In this document: piece by piece, positions 23,580 to 35,799 of the stretch | Layout of the letters: the number at the start of each line of letters is the position of its first letter | How positions within the stretch are numbered: the first letter of the stretch is position 1 | NCBI GenBank assembly: GCA_015847255.1 | Contig: JADLZK010009010.1 | Location: 124,001-188,000, forward strand | Source of the DNA: Hyparrhenia diplandra | Taxonomy: Eukaryota; Streptophyta; Magnoliopsida; Poales; Poaceae | Length of the DNA stretch: 64,000 nt | Direction: 5' to 3' | Notes under the pieces: model-generated | Databases searched by the model: none | Told to the model about the DNA's origin: nothing | The model's input: the letters and a program-made list of their open reading frames with translations, nothing else | Program-made: the position numbers and the translations under genes

Positions 23580-26500
23580 CTGACTATATCTACAAATCCC
23601 TTTCACGAACATCATCATCACGAGCTTTGAGTGCCTCCTCCTCCAAGCGTTTCTTTCTCTTTTCTTCCTCCCGCATATATTCAAACTCAATCTATCAAAA
23701 TTTAGAAGAAGAAAACAATAGAGCAAAGAATCACAAAGAATAAGTAAAGACAGAAAAACCACTTATCGCTTCCATCTTTCTCTTCACCTTCTCAAAGCAA
23801 TGCTCCCGACCACTCACATGCCAATATTGGTCAAAGAATTTCTTGCACAAAGATTGAGTGCGAGAGCTGATTTGCTTAATGCTTTCGGCAGAAACTTATA
23901 ATCACTCTTTGAGAATTCAAAGATATAAAGGATCCTTCGCCTCGGACATCGATGAAGCGGTGCCCTTGTAGCATACATTACGCTAGTATCGGCGAAGGTA
24001 TTTACAAGAACACTCAGTGTCTTCATATTGACGACATAGCCAATCGAAGAAAGGATCAAATTCCCCAACTCCCAGTTTGGGTCTTGAGCTTCGCACCAAA
24101 TTTCTCATAATAACCATGACGAGATATTCCACATCCTATTAAACTTCATAAGAAAAAATTCATCTTGTTCCTTCATCTTTTTCTCAAGATATTCTTTTTC
24201 TCTCTTCAAAGTAGCTATCGTCTTATTTGCAACCTCAAGCTCAGCATCTTTTTCCTTAATAGTGTCAAAAGACCGATGATAAAGACCATCAATCGATGCA
24301 ATTCATCAACCGCTTTACCTCTCTCTTTCTCTTTCTCGGCAAGTTGAGATTTCAAAGTTGAAATTTCATTCAATAACTCTTTTTCACGAAGAGTAGAGGC
24401 GACAAGTCTATCTTCGGTTGCCTTCCATCGGCCGCGGCGAGAATTGCACCCTACAAAAACATTTTTAGTAAAAAAAAGGAATAAAATAAAACACTAAGCA
24501 AAGATGTTTTTCTTTACCTTATACATCAACGACACTCCGGCCTCGGCAAGCTCCAGAGGATCCTTCTTAGCCAACTCGGCCAAAGATCCGGAACACTAAA
24601 AAGCATCGTCTATGCATTTAGCTAGACGGCTCGTTTTTCCTTGGCATCATACGAAGTTTTTCAAAGACCAACTCCAATGAACTTAAAAAGAGTCCAAATT
24701 AACACCTTCGAGCGTTTAAGTCAAGAACTTTTTGAAGTTTCTCTCGGATCGACAATAGAAGAAATATCTTCGAGAGGGCATTGCCGGAGTACCAACGTCT
24801 TGTGCAACTTCCTTCATCTTTGTGAAACATCAATAGTTTTTTCTTTTCAAGAAGTAGACGATCGGGAAAATAGTTAGTTTGCAAAAACATAAAATTCAAA
24901 TCACAAAGAAATATACATAATAATAAATAACAAAACAAAAGCAATAATTACAAAACAAAGAACTTACCAATAATTTCTCCTTCTTTCAAAGGACAAGAAA
25001 CTTTTTCCCGAGTATCAATATTAATAATTGAATCCTCAAGACAAAGTTGTTGTGCTTCCTCGACATCTTTGTCAAAGACATCATCATCAAAATCATTAAA
25101 AAGTCACAAAAAGAATCAGTGTACCCTTCTTCAAAGCTTTCTGAATTTTTTCAACGCCTTCTGCACCTCGAGATTTACCTTCATCTATCAAATTCTCACC
25201 ACTAGTTTCCACGTAAATTCTACTAATAATTTCTGAATTCCTAGCATCACCACCTTCGCAAATAATGGCATCGAGACATTGTCTTTGTGAAGTCTCCGCA
25301 ACAAACCGGCACCTTCGACGAAATATTATCATCCATAGCAGCCGCAATTGTCTCGTAAAACAAAATTGTCACCTTCTTTCAAACCAATCCTAGAAGAAAT
25401 AATGTTACGAAAGCAACATACGCTAACTTCTTCGGGGCATCACCTTTATCCTCGGTCCCGGGACCTAGATGAACTTTAGCATCGAATCAACACACAAAAC
25501 ATCGGGAGTTTTTAAATAGAACCTAGGTGACGGCGGTAGCCGTATCCGGGGAACAGGAACATCTTTCACAACATCTTCGCCGCGATTTTTTGCTAGTCTC
25601 TCCACGAAAGTGGTCGATTCTCGCAAATTTGAAGCAAGAGGTGTCAACATCTCGGGAGTCAAACCGGTGAACGTAAAAGCTAAACACATTTTCTCACCTC
25701 AAGTTGCTCGGCTGAAATACCCATCAAATCCTCATCTATGGCAAAACCTTCATCATCGCACAGGTCAACGATGGGGGTAAGATCAGCTTTCTTTTGCTTC
25801 TTAGAAGCCAAAGTCTTTTTCCTCGCCCTACCAAACTGCCGAGAGGTTTTAGTCATTTTTCTTTTCGCCGAAAGCGGCATCACCCTTCGTCTCATTCTCC
25901 CTCGGCATTTTTCTCAAAGACGAGAATAAGCCGGAGGAGGATGTTCTCCATATGAAATTTTTGCAATATCAAAACCCGATTAAATCGGGAGTAATCTTCA
26001 CCAAGAATTTCATCCATAAACTTCTTTTCTTTTTGAACATACTTTCCAAGAACGAACAAGGCTCTCAACTCGGCAAGCCGCAACAAAATCCTCATCCTGT
26101 CTTGAATTCCGGCGGCTTAACAATATCGCGATCTAGATACTTGTAAGTTTTCCCACGGACCTCCTTCGTATGAAAGCGAAGGATGTTCCATCCCCTGGCG
26201 GCTGCCAAACTCTAGCATACATTCACTTTGAAGCGGCCAAATCCTCATCCGTCTTGTACTTTGAAGAGAAGCAGCCAGCTTAAAAGCTTTCATACATTCA
26301 CTCGTAGTCCGAGACTTTTTCGCAAAGGCTTCACAACAAATTCGCGTTTGTGCATTTCGGCAAACAAGAGGATACCTCTTCACTAAATTTCGCCAATTTT
26401 CTCCTCGACATAAGGAACTTTGTGGTAAAACCACATCTTGAACCACCCATCAACCCATTTATTCTTCGCAGGGAGAAATCTGTTTGGCACCTTTGGCGAT

Positions 26501-27060
26501 CCGAAAAATTGCAAAAAGAACCAAAAGTAGTAAGTAACACTCTTTCCATCAATATTTTTGCTCCGATATTGAATATGAAGCTCATGAAGATCACAAAAAG
26601 TGTTGATATTTGGCTTCACTTCCTGGCTTCGCACGGCCCATATAAAAGTCGAAAAGCCGAGAAATAGCATTCGGCGTTAAGTGATGGATCTCGATATCAT
26701 AGGCTCTCAAAACATCTTCCGTAAAAAATCCTCGGCAAGGAAACCTCAAACCAGCTGTAAAGAAGTCCTTGTAAACAATGCATTCATCCTTTTTAGGGTG
26801 TGGCACAATTTCGTCAGCACCAGCAGGCCTGTAATATCCAGGCTTCAGAATACCAGATTTCTCCAACTCCGCATAATCTGACTTCTTCATCTTACTTTTT
26901 CCAAAAAAATAAGAATAGCCATCATCAGGAATCAACTCCGAAGGCGAAGCACTGACTCCACTAAGACCCTCATCATCGAGTCCAAAACTACTTTGTCGGA
27001 TCCAGATGTGAACGAGAGGGACTTCGCTCATCCTGTCATCTACATAAATAGCAAAAAACA
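23580..27060 (-). pseudogene. Antisense coding region of element B (PF04195-like N-terminal part, coiled-coil C-terminal part)
   Basis: Read on the minus strand from about 27060, the frames give SEVPLVHIWI, then FGKSKMKKSDYAELEKSGI, then YYRPAGADEIVPHPKKDE, then VYKDFFTAGLRFPCRGFF, then HHLTPNAISRLFDF, then LHELHIQYRSKNIDGKSVTY, RFLPAKNKWVDGWFKMWFYH and KVP. This matches the grass 'putative gypsy type transposon' protein (PF04195). Further left the minus strand is Lys/Glu/Leu-rich and coiled-coil-like, ending near EEALKARDDDVRERDL at about 23590. Small indels break the frame many times. The role of antisense ORFs in such elements is not established. Confidence 0.8.
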
Positions 27061-27491
27061 CAAAATCTTTACACAAAACTACCTTCGATTTAATAAAAGA
27101 AGGTAAAAGAAAATATGATCACCTTCAGTTATGAAGAAGAAACACAAACAATTCAAAAATCACCTTCGCTCGATTTTAACCTTTCGCTAAACACCTTCGT
27201 AGCACAAAGAAAAATGCAGCAGAAGTCTCCCCTCTTCGAAAAGATAAGAAAAAATAGGGGTGTCATCCGCTATTTATAAGCACGAGCCGGTCAAAATGGT
27301 CAAACTAGCCGTTGAAAAATTAAAATAATAAAAATAAAATTCTTTTTAACACTTCCTAGCTTAAGGCATTAACAAAATCCAAGAATCCCAACTTCAAAAA
27401 GTTTGGGACGACGTTTATTACCACAAAGTTTACTAAGATTTTCGTGGGATTCATGCCTTTGAAGTTGGCATTCGCCCATGAGGGGCTTCTT

Positions 27492-27941
27492 TGTTGGGGG
27501 TCAACTTTATTTTACATAAACTTCTAACCCAAACTTTGAAGTGTAGCTGTCCAAATAGAATTTTACACAAAGGTATTCACGAAGAGAAGATAAGTGAAAA
27601 GTTATCATGAAGATAACATCGAAGATATTGCAAAGACTATCGCGATCTAAGAAGCTTCGCAAAAGAGACACAAGAAAGAAGCTTCGTCGAAAGGACCTTC
27701 GCGTCTGAAGTTTACAAGAAGTATGAAGAAAGCTCAAGGCATCTCTCGCGAAGACACGGAATGGCCGATGAAGACATAGACAAATATTTGTATAAGTATA
27801 AAGTTTCGTTTCTTTTATCGTAACTACGAAGCTAGGGGGACTATAAATAGCCCCTAGCATCTCTTGTAATGGACATGTTGTACCAGTCACTTCGTGACTA
27901 AGTATTCATCAATAAACGTGTTCGGAGTATTTTACCCAACA
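27492..27941 (+). repeat. 3' LTR of element B
   Basis: It starts TGTTGGGGGTC at 27492, after a purine-containing stretch (gaggggcttctt) that may serve as the polypurine tract. It ends ACCCAACA at 27941, followed by TSD AATAT. TATA and AATAAA are conserved with the 5' LTR. Confidence 0.93.
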
Positions 27942-27946
27942 AATAT

Positions 27947-28893
27947 TGTATTAGTTACATTGCTATTCTTCTAACCAAAGTCGATGATAAAGATATTATA
28001 GTTGTTATTCATGACATTCATGCATCAATTCTATTTACGTCGAACGGTGATGTAGAATTGATGCACAAGAATGATGTTTTACTCTATTTCTACCCAATGG
28101 TGTTATAGATTAGAACTTAAAGTATTGATTAAGTGTAAGCTCAATAAGAAAGAAGGCCATTGCATGAGGGACTATGTTCTCCTTGTAGGATAGCGAAAGA
28201 ATTTAATTTAAGAAATATATTTCATGTACTTTCTATGAGAAGAATCTGTTTTCAGTTCAGGCATTATGATAAGAGTTGTACTAAGTTACATGAATGTTTA
28301 TTTTGACCAACGCCGGATTAAGCATGTATGTTACGAGAATATTCGAATTTATTTCGAATGTGATAAGAAAAACACCCAATCTTAGCACTTAAGTCCCTTC
28401 GAGGGAATTATCTCGCATGACGGAAGAGTTTGAGTCAATAACCAACATAACTCGCATGATGAGGTAAGGTTGGTATGACACTTAAGTTATACTCATGTGC
28501 TTTTAAGATATCCCACGATGGGAGAGAAGTTTTGGAGTAGCTCTTATGCTATCCTCGTACTTCACTTCTATTGTGTCATAGTTATTAAGCACTCAACGAG
28601 TTTAAGGATGATAGAAAGCTACATACGAACCTAAAGATAATGATGATATGTGAGTTTCGCTTGTAGAAGTATTGATAGTCAAAGACTATGTTGAGTTCTT
28701 GAAGTGAGATAAAGGACGCAGTACTTCCAAACGAGTTAAGAAGTAAAATTTTGAATGCTTTTCAAATTGTGGCAGAAAAGTTCTTGCCAAATTGAGATGT
28801 GCGGGGGTGGAGAGTAGGCCTCACTACCAGCTAGCCACGCCACCTAGGTGTTGCTCGCACACCATCAAGCAAGCATCTTAGCCGCAGCACTGT
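27947..28893. other. Host sequence between elements B and C
   Basis: This stretch links the right TSD of element B to the left TSD of element C (GACAC, 28894-28898). It shows related words (ctatttctacccaatg at about 16040 and 28090, tcaattctatttacg near 28025), which suggests an older repeat. No coding region or element ends were recognised. Confidence 0.4.
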
Positions 28894-28898
28894 GACAC

Positions 28899-30547
28899 TG
28901 TTGGTAAATCTAACGTCACTATAACTTAAGGTGGAGTTAATCTCACCTCGGGCTATATGCCATCAAAAGATACTCGGTGTGTTTCATCTCTTAACACTAC
29001 TATGTGCTAGGTTGTCATCCCCCAGAAGTAAAGCTAGGAAATGCATATGTGATACTTGTGATATGTGTTGTTGCAATCTAATAAAATAAATATAAAAGTC
29101 TATCATAGCGCCACGGATATAAATACCCTTTGTAGCATTTCACCGGGAGTAATCCAGGGTTTTGTCATTTATATTCTACCACGAGGGAGGAATAATCTAT
29201 GGTGGGAACAACATGACTAATAAGTGGCATACTTATGAGAGGTTACATTTACTAGTGCTAACTTTAGCGAGGGGGTTAAACCAATAATGATAATAATATG
29301 ATAATGATAAATAAAGGCGAGAGGCATCACAACGAGAGAGACAGAGAATAGCTACTAAGTTAGACTTAACATTGGACTACATTAAGAGACAGAATTCATC
29401 TATAGCATTTAATCTACTAAGTCATTACATCTACTCTAAGGCATATGTTATCATCTATAGCATAGTAAACTCTAGATCATGTATCCAGGACGACTATCAA
29501 GGAAAATCAAGAGTGAAACGAAAATATTCCCCATAATCATTGTCCACGTGTCTTATAAACGGAGGGTGGATTCCAAAGGACTCAACAGTGCCACGCCCGC
29601 GATCTACCACACGGCCCGGAGTATAAGGTGCATTTGCGGTGTAAATCATATATAAGCACCACGCTTACATAAATATCTTTACCACCTAACCCACTTTCGA
29701 GTATTGAATTAGGCGCTCTACAAATAGATACATATATCTATCATGAACTACATCTATATCAATCATACTATTAGAATAAAGTAAGAACATAGCAAACAAA
29801 CACATATTATTAAATAAGTGCAAAGTCATAGATACAAGATAATTCATACCGTAATACTTGAAGATCGAGAACTCGGGTAGACACACCCGGCTCTAATTGT
29901 ATCCATGCGCTAATCAACTTGGATGAACTAGAACTAGATGAACTAGAACTAGAACTAGAACTAGTAGCTAACTCTAATCTCACGGTGGAGAACTCTCTTC
30001 TACTACGCCTCGACTTTGGTTTACAATGGATTGATAATGAACTAGTATGAGTTAGGGTTTCACCCCCGGGGCATATGGTCTTCTTATATAGGCCTCGGCG
30101 ATGAACCATGACCATTGGATCAAAACCGACCTTCAACAACGGCGCAGAGATACAACCACAAGGTCGGGTGGTAAACCGACATAGGAGGCCGAGGTCGACT
30201 TGAGGGTCCCACGGGCGGCCGCCAGAGATGGCACCGGTGGGCGCGGTGGCCTTCCTCCTCTCGGCCTCTGGTTCCTTCGGGTGTCTTCTCCGTGTCTTCT
30301 AGATTGTTTTTGTTCACTTTTCGGATTGAGTTGCTTCACGGTCAAGTCTTGTCATCATATGTCTTGTATATTCCGAACTTTCTCCATCTTTCTCCGCAAT
30401 TACTGTTAAGTCCCCCACGGAAATACATAATTCACCAAAACTCATGGAATTTATTAGTTTAAACCTCTATTCTAAGTATATATTCAATTTATGTCCTTAT
30501 TTCATCTCTTGTTGACATATAAAAGTATAGGATAACAGGTGTCAACA
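28899..30547 (-). repeat. 3' LTR of element C
   Basis: It matches the 5' LTR over its full length (1649 versus 1628 bp) with substitutions and small indels. The (GAACTA)n tract at about 29926-29965 has one unit more than the 5' copy. TSD GACAC lies directly to its left. Confidence 0.9.
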
Positions 30548-30562
30548 AGCTCCCCCAAGCTT
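30548..30562 (-). other. Polypurine tract of element C
   Basis: The minus strand reads CTTGGGGGAGCT directly before the 3' LTR start TGTTGAC. This is the expected position and composition for plus-strand priming. Confidence 0.75.
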
Positions 30563-31277
30563 AACCTTTGCTAGTCTCTTAGCAAAGCTTTTCACCCAGA
30601 GTGAATCGGGGAGTTGCTACAATGAATTACTTTCTCACAAAAACATGTCATCAATTTAAAATTCTCCCAAAAGATAAGTGAAACTTTTGATCTTTCAACA
30701 TTCTTTTATCTTAAAGACAACGTGGGGCTTTTACATGTACTTAAATCTTGGGTAATTGAACGATAGAACAATCAAGTCAAGCACTATGTCTCAAACTCTT
30801 CATTTCACCTCTGTTGCGGAATGTTTATAAATCTTCAAAAATAAAACTTCGGAGTTTCCATTGTATGACTTTCAAATCTCTCATTTATTATTATTATTAT
30901 TTTTAAATCCTTACCAAGGCAATGATGTCATGCCTTCTCTCATGATATATAACAAGCGTGAAACATGGCAAGTATATTATGTCTTCTCTCAACCTATCTA
31001 CTAAGGCTTATATCCGGAGCTCATAGGTGGGAGACCGCGTATGCATACTTGCAAAGCATATATTGTAAAGTCAAACAACGGATCCAAAGGAACAAGTCAT
31101 ACTATGTGAGTGTATGGAATGTATTTGTGAGATGGATATAATGGTAATGATAGAATATAATGATTCTAATTCTACTATGCTCCTTTTTAAAGATTTTGAT
31201 CTCTCTTTTGAAATTTTAATAAGACTTTAAGAGAACTTGGGCTAGCTTTTCTTTTTATTTTTCTCTTTTTTCTTTTT

Positions 31278-31510
31278 AGAGAGGTGGGTCCTACTCACCC
31301 TCGGACTTTTGTCCATTTTTCTCTCTCTTTTATTTTTCTTTATCTTTTTAGAGAGGTGGGTTCTACTCACCCCTCGGACTTTTTGTCCATTTTTTCTCTC
31401 TCTATTAAGAGATGTGGGCTCTACTCGCCCTCGAACTTTTGTTCATTTTTCATCTCTTTTAGGGAGGTAGGCTCTACTCGCCCGTAGGACACTTGCCCAT
31501 TTTTCATCTC
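31278..31510. repeat. Degenerate minisatellite, about four units, in element C
   Basis: Units start near 31278, 31350, 31409 and 31461 with gagaggtggg, then ctactcaccctcgg and acttttgtccatttttc. Spacing shrinks from about 72 to about 52. The array lies between the extra ORF and the 3' LTR, in a strongly pyrimidine-rich stretch. Confidence 0.75.
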
Positions 31511-32499
31511 CCTCTTTTCTTTCTTTCTTTTTCTTTTTTAAGCATAGCCCAAAAGTTTCTTCTTTTTGTCAAGCAGATATTTGAGAGATAAATGAATTTT
31601 TATGGAGCATAAGCGGGGTTTAGAGAATAAATATAGAGATGAGAAATATTTTTTGGTGTTTACTCCCGGGATAGGAGTGAAACATTTTTTTTTATGGCTA
31701 GCAAATGGATGAAGGGTATGTGGTGTGCATATGACGGAGATATGTAAGTGGAATTGTATGACAAGTTCTGGGGGTCTCAATGGTTGACTAAACTCAACAC
31801 TAAGCAAGTAATGAATGATAAAAAAGAGTTTTCCTATTCTAAAGATATGCTTGTGATAGGAATTTCAGAACTCTCAGTCATATAGGAAACTCATCATGCA
31901 ATTTTCATATTTTCACAAATAAAATCTCCAGAATTTAGTGCAACTAGGAGTAAGATAAATAGCAGCTCAGACTTTCTCATATCATATCCATCAATTACCT
32001 AGATTAGCTTAGATGTATGTTCCCACAACATTTTCAAGCTCAAAAAATATATTTCTCAAGTCTTAAACAATTTTATTCATAGCATGGGAGAATTCTAAAC
32101 TAATGATAGGTACTTGTAAGAAAATAAAACAGAGCAACTATTCATCATCTCCAAGAGACAGCTACTAAATTATTTAAACAAACAAAGCGTAAAACAAGAT
32201 AATTATACACACTCTTTTTATTTGGTTTTCTTGGTTATTCATTTTTTTTAGCAAACAAAAGCAAAGCAAATTTGAGCTATATAATATATAATAAAAATAT
32301 AAAAATAGATAACCGCCGAGGTCATAGAGACTTACCCGCCACGTGGGGACAATCTCCCCCAAGGCGGTGTTGGTTCGGGGGTTCAGCCGACGCCGCGACG
32401 GCGGCGCCCACGCAAGACACTCATTTCTTCATTTCGGCTTTCGATGGAATCTCGATCTCGGTGATGTTCGATCTATACGGTTGTTCCAATTTCTCGTAA

Positions 32500-33780
32500 T
32501 TGTAATAGTTGACGGATCATATCTCATTCCCTGGATGGTGTTGTACATCCCTTGGAACGTGTATGCATCATATCCTGCAAAAGAGTTACGAGGTGGTTCG
32601 GGAGTTTGTTGTGAGGTACCTGGAATATCATAGAAGTAACCACTTCCATGATAAGGTTCTCGACGAATATGGGCATCATCTCCCTACTCACTTGGTCCTC
32701 CTTGTTCAAATGCGGGTGATTGGTCGACACGACTATAGTCTGCTTGCGACGGTGTGGGGTATGTCCACGGCTAATATGCTCCAAATGCTGGTTCTTGAGG
32801 CACTAGGTCTGCTTCTGTCCAAACTGGATCATGGGCACGTGCCTGACGAGTTGGTATGGGCCTTTGTACATTGACGGGCTGTGCCTGCACATTCAACAAA
32901 TAAGACTGCACATGATATATGGAGAGATCGGGGTTAGGCAACCGAATCTCCCCGATAGTATGATGAGTCATGACATAAGTGCTTTCCACTTTCTTCAAAA
33001 TATGTCCCTTACTGAAGAAATCAAAACCTATGACAGGTCTATCATCCCTTAAGAAAGCAACATGAGCATTATCATCCAAAAGTCCTAAGTGGTTGGCAAT
33101 TCTAGTGATAAGTGACGTGCGGTTGACATTTCCTAGGAGAGTTGGTACAGCTATCCAAAGTTGAACTAACATGTATATCGGTGAAATTTGTCTTCTCTTT
33201 ATAGCTGCATAGATCAGCTGCAACTCTCCCACTCTAACATTGTGACCATCCTTTCTGGGCAAAAGAGTGAAAAGTATCCATTTGTGGAAGAAACGGAAGG
33301 TGGGTAAATGTAAGTCTCTGGCTTTGGCACCTAAAAATGTATCTACATCAGCCAAATCTTTCCACACAGTGGTTTGGTTGAAATCATCTAGAGCTATGTC
33401 CAAGTCCATGACACAAGAGTGTAAGAAACCAAGTGCATCACTCAACTCTCTCCAAGTGAGAGAATACTGTGTTTGGAAGAATCTAAAAGTGACTCCTTCA
33501 TCAGTGCAACGAAGGGTGCAAAGAAATTCCATAGTTAAAAACTTAGAACCTTCCTCAAAAGTTTCCCCCCAAAAGCGAAAAATATGAGCGAATTCAACAT
33601 CCATACTGTCGATCTAGAAGATCGAGGGTCGATCATAGGAGTGTGAGTGAACTTACGTCCCTTCAACTGATTGTACCTTGCTTTCTCATATTGTCCATGA
33701 AGCTTGAGATGTGAGTCAGAAGTTAACCTTCTCACTACTGGCGGGGAGCTAGATGTGGTGGCACATCTTGCTCGGCTCAT
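32500..33780 (-). pseudogene. Extra sense ORF of element C (Athila ORF1-like / plant transposon protein)
   Basis: The ATG at 33780 opens MSRARCATTSSS and runs to KGRKFTHTPMIDP. One frame change near 33600 leads into a 277-residue open stretch from 33604 to 32771: MDVEFAHIFRFWG, then TMEFLCTLRCTDEGVTFRFF, YSLTWRELSDALGF, FRFFHKWILFTLLPRKDG, RTSLITRIANHLGLL. A Pro/Gln/Tyr-rich tail continues in another frame to about 32500. The pattern resembles the ORF1-like proteins that grass Gypsy elements carry beside gag-pol (PF03078-like). It stands where reverse transcriptase and integrase would be expected. Function is unknown. The long open stretch suggests recent constraint or recent insertion. Confidence 0.65.
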
Positions 33781-34099
33781 AACTCATCTCGATGGAGCTC
33801 TAGAAGATGATTCTTGAAGCTTTTGGAGACGTTGGGATCTTCTCCCGCTGAATGATTTCCAGAAACTCATCCTGCAAAATATTAGTATACAAACAAAAAC
33901 AAACAAGAAACTAATGGAGGGGTTATAATAAAGAGTTAGAAATTAGCTGTCCAAGGTTAGTCATTCAGGGGTTAGTCGTCCGAAAAGAAAGATTAAGAAG
34001 TTGTTTATTTCGACAGAACTTCCCCCTAACAAAGTTTTATCTTGATTACTCCATTAGGACAGCACCTCCACTAATCACTCTTGATTATTCTAATACTCT

Positions 34100-34300
34100 C
34101 AAGATCTTCTCCTCTCTCAAGAAATCTTTCTATTGCTACTAAGCACTTCCTTCCTCCTTCTCACTTATCTTTCTCTCTACTACAAAGCTCAAAGCTTTCT
34201 GAATACTAGAACTTTGAACGGCAAGCTGAAATATTGAGCAAAGCAATGTTGGTGTGAGGAAGAAGCGAGGGATGAAGGGCCTTTTATAGAGGAGCTCGGG
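34100..34300 (-). promoter_or_regulatory. Internal promoter-like region in element C
   Basis: On the minus strand CTCTATAAAAGGCCC (TATA near 34288) is followed by a CT-rich stretch, then a purine-rich leader (GTAGAGAGAAAGATAAGTG). This looks like a start region outside the LTR. A plausible acceptor (TTTTGCAG) lies near 33870, before the ORF that begins at 33780. An intron in the leader is inferred, not shown. Confidence 0.5.
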
Positions 34301-34849
34301 CTGGCGGCCGCCGGTGGTGATGGCGCCGCCGCCATGGTGGTGGGTCCTCTCCCACTCACCTTCATAAAGCATATTGCTCCTCCCAATGCCAATGTTTTGA
34401 GTGGGTTTTTTCGGTGGAAAAGCTTGGCAGGGAGTGGTGCATGGTGGTAGGTGAGGTTTGAGTGGTATATGTCTTGTCCAAGGTAGGTAAAATATGGCAT
34501 TTAGTGTATGACATGTAGGACCCATCACATAGTGACTCTATTTTTGTATTTTTAAAATATAAAATGCAGGAGTAAAAATAATAATGTAAGAATAAATATT
34601 TTGAGCCTCCACAATAAATATTTTCACGGGTTGTTACATATAGTAAAATTATTTATATGGGGCATAGATTTTTCAGTAAGTAAAACGCTTAGTAAGTAAA
34701 AATAAATTCTTGACTTACCTTGTGATAAATGTCCGTAGTTAAAGTCCTCGAACTGGGACTTCCCAAAGTTAATTAATTATCGGTGAATTCTCCGAGTTCG
34801 GAGATGGTACCGATGATGGTTCTTCTTCAATTTCGATTCAATCTTGTGT

Positions 34850-35300
34850 CTTTGTCAAGCTAAGCTCGATTTGGGTTTAAATGCAAACTTCCCTTCCTTT
34901 CCATTCAAGTTGAATGTAATCTCTCAGTTTGTGACATTGCTATGTGCATTGGCCGTGCTAAGAAAAGGTCGCCCAAGAATGATTGATACTCTGGAGTCTG
35001 GTGGCATATTCAAAACTACAAAATCCACGGTATAAAGAATCCTCTAATATTAAGCGCACGTTTTTACGCAATTCTGAGGGGTATCGATGGATTGATCCGC
35101 CAATTGTAATAATATTGAAGTTGGCTCCAGTGTTGTAAACTTAAGTTTATCGAAGATAGTCTTGGGCATTACACTAACGCTTGCTCCAAGGTCACACAGT
35201 GCTGTGAAATCATGATCTCCAATTGAGCAATTAATTACTGGGTATCCTGGATGCGTCATCTTATGTGGCAATATATTAAGGATTCTTTGCCTTTGCATTC
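34850..35300 (-). pseudogene. Aspartic protease region of element C (frame-broken)
   Basis: The minus strand reads ALCDLGASVSVMPKTIFDKL near 35200, with the D-L-G-A-S active-site motif, then LQLADQSIDTP near 35080. After a frame change it gives DFVVLNMPPDSR, IILGRPFLSTANA and GKEGKFAFKPK down to about 34870. The order and motifs fit plant Gypsy proteases. The D-L-G-A site is intact. Confidence 0.87.
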
Positions 35301-35799
35301 TTTGTTAGCTTGATCACCTCCGTAGTGGGTAGTGGTCTTTTCTTATTCAAGATATCTCTCGAGATACTTGGCATAGGTTGGGACTTGAATAGCATCTAGT
35401 AGAGGTATGTTGATATATAACTTCGGATTACCTCCATGAACTTTGTAAACTGATCATCCACTTGGGCTCCACGGTTTCTTCTTGGATATGGTAAGAGATT
35501 TGTATCATGAAAGAAGTCTTGTGTCATCGAGGTTCTTGAGTTAAATCTTCTATGTCATCACTTTCTTCTTCTCTAGTTGGTTGTACCATAGGTCTTGTTG
35601 TTCTTTGTTGGTGGTGTTGCGGGTGCCGTAATTGGTGTCCCGATTGCTGTTTCTATTATCCTTCTTGGGTCACGGGATCACGTGTAGATTTACCTCTTCT
35701 TGTAGTAACATTATTTTGCTCAAGGTTAGTGGCCACAGATTTTGCAGCAAACAACTTTGCTATTTGACTTTCTACCTTTTTATTAAAAAGATGTTGATC

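Larger units (their letters stand above)
16077..27941 (+). mobile_element. Full-length Ty3/Gypsy retrotransposon B, Tat-type organisation
   Basis: Two LTRs of 449 and 450 bp (16077-16525 and 27492-27941) share TGTTGGGGGTC starts and ACCCAACA ends. The 5-bp TSD AATAT flanks the element at 16072-16076 and 27942-27946. In order on the plus strand come a primer site, gag, protease, reverse transcriptase, RNase H and integrase (to about 22128). Next come six tandem 79-bp units, and then a long region whose open frames lie on the minus strand and match the 'putative gypsy type transposon' domain (Pfam PF04195). Long extra sequence with antisense coding between integrase and 3' LTR is typical of the Tat lineage. 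Reading frames are broken by many small indels, so the copy as given is non-coding. Confidence 0.93.

Noticed and set aside
29810..30139. Minus-strand open frame with a long poly-Ser run
   Set aside because: The run comes from the GAACTA hexamer repeat within the LTR of element C.
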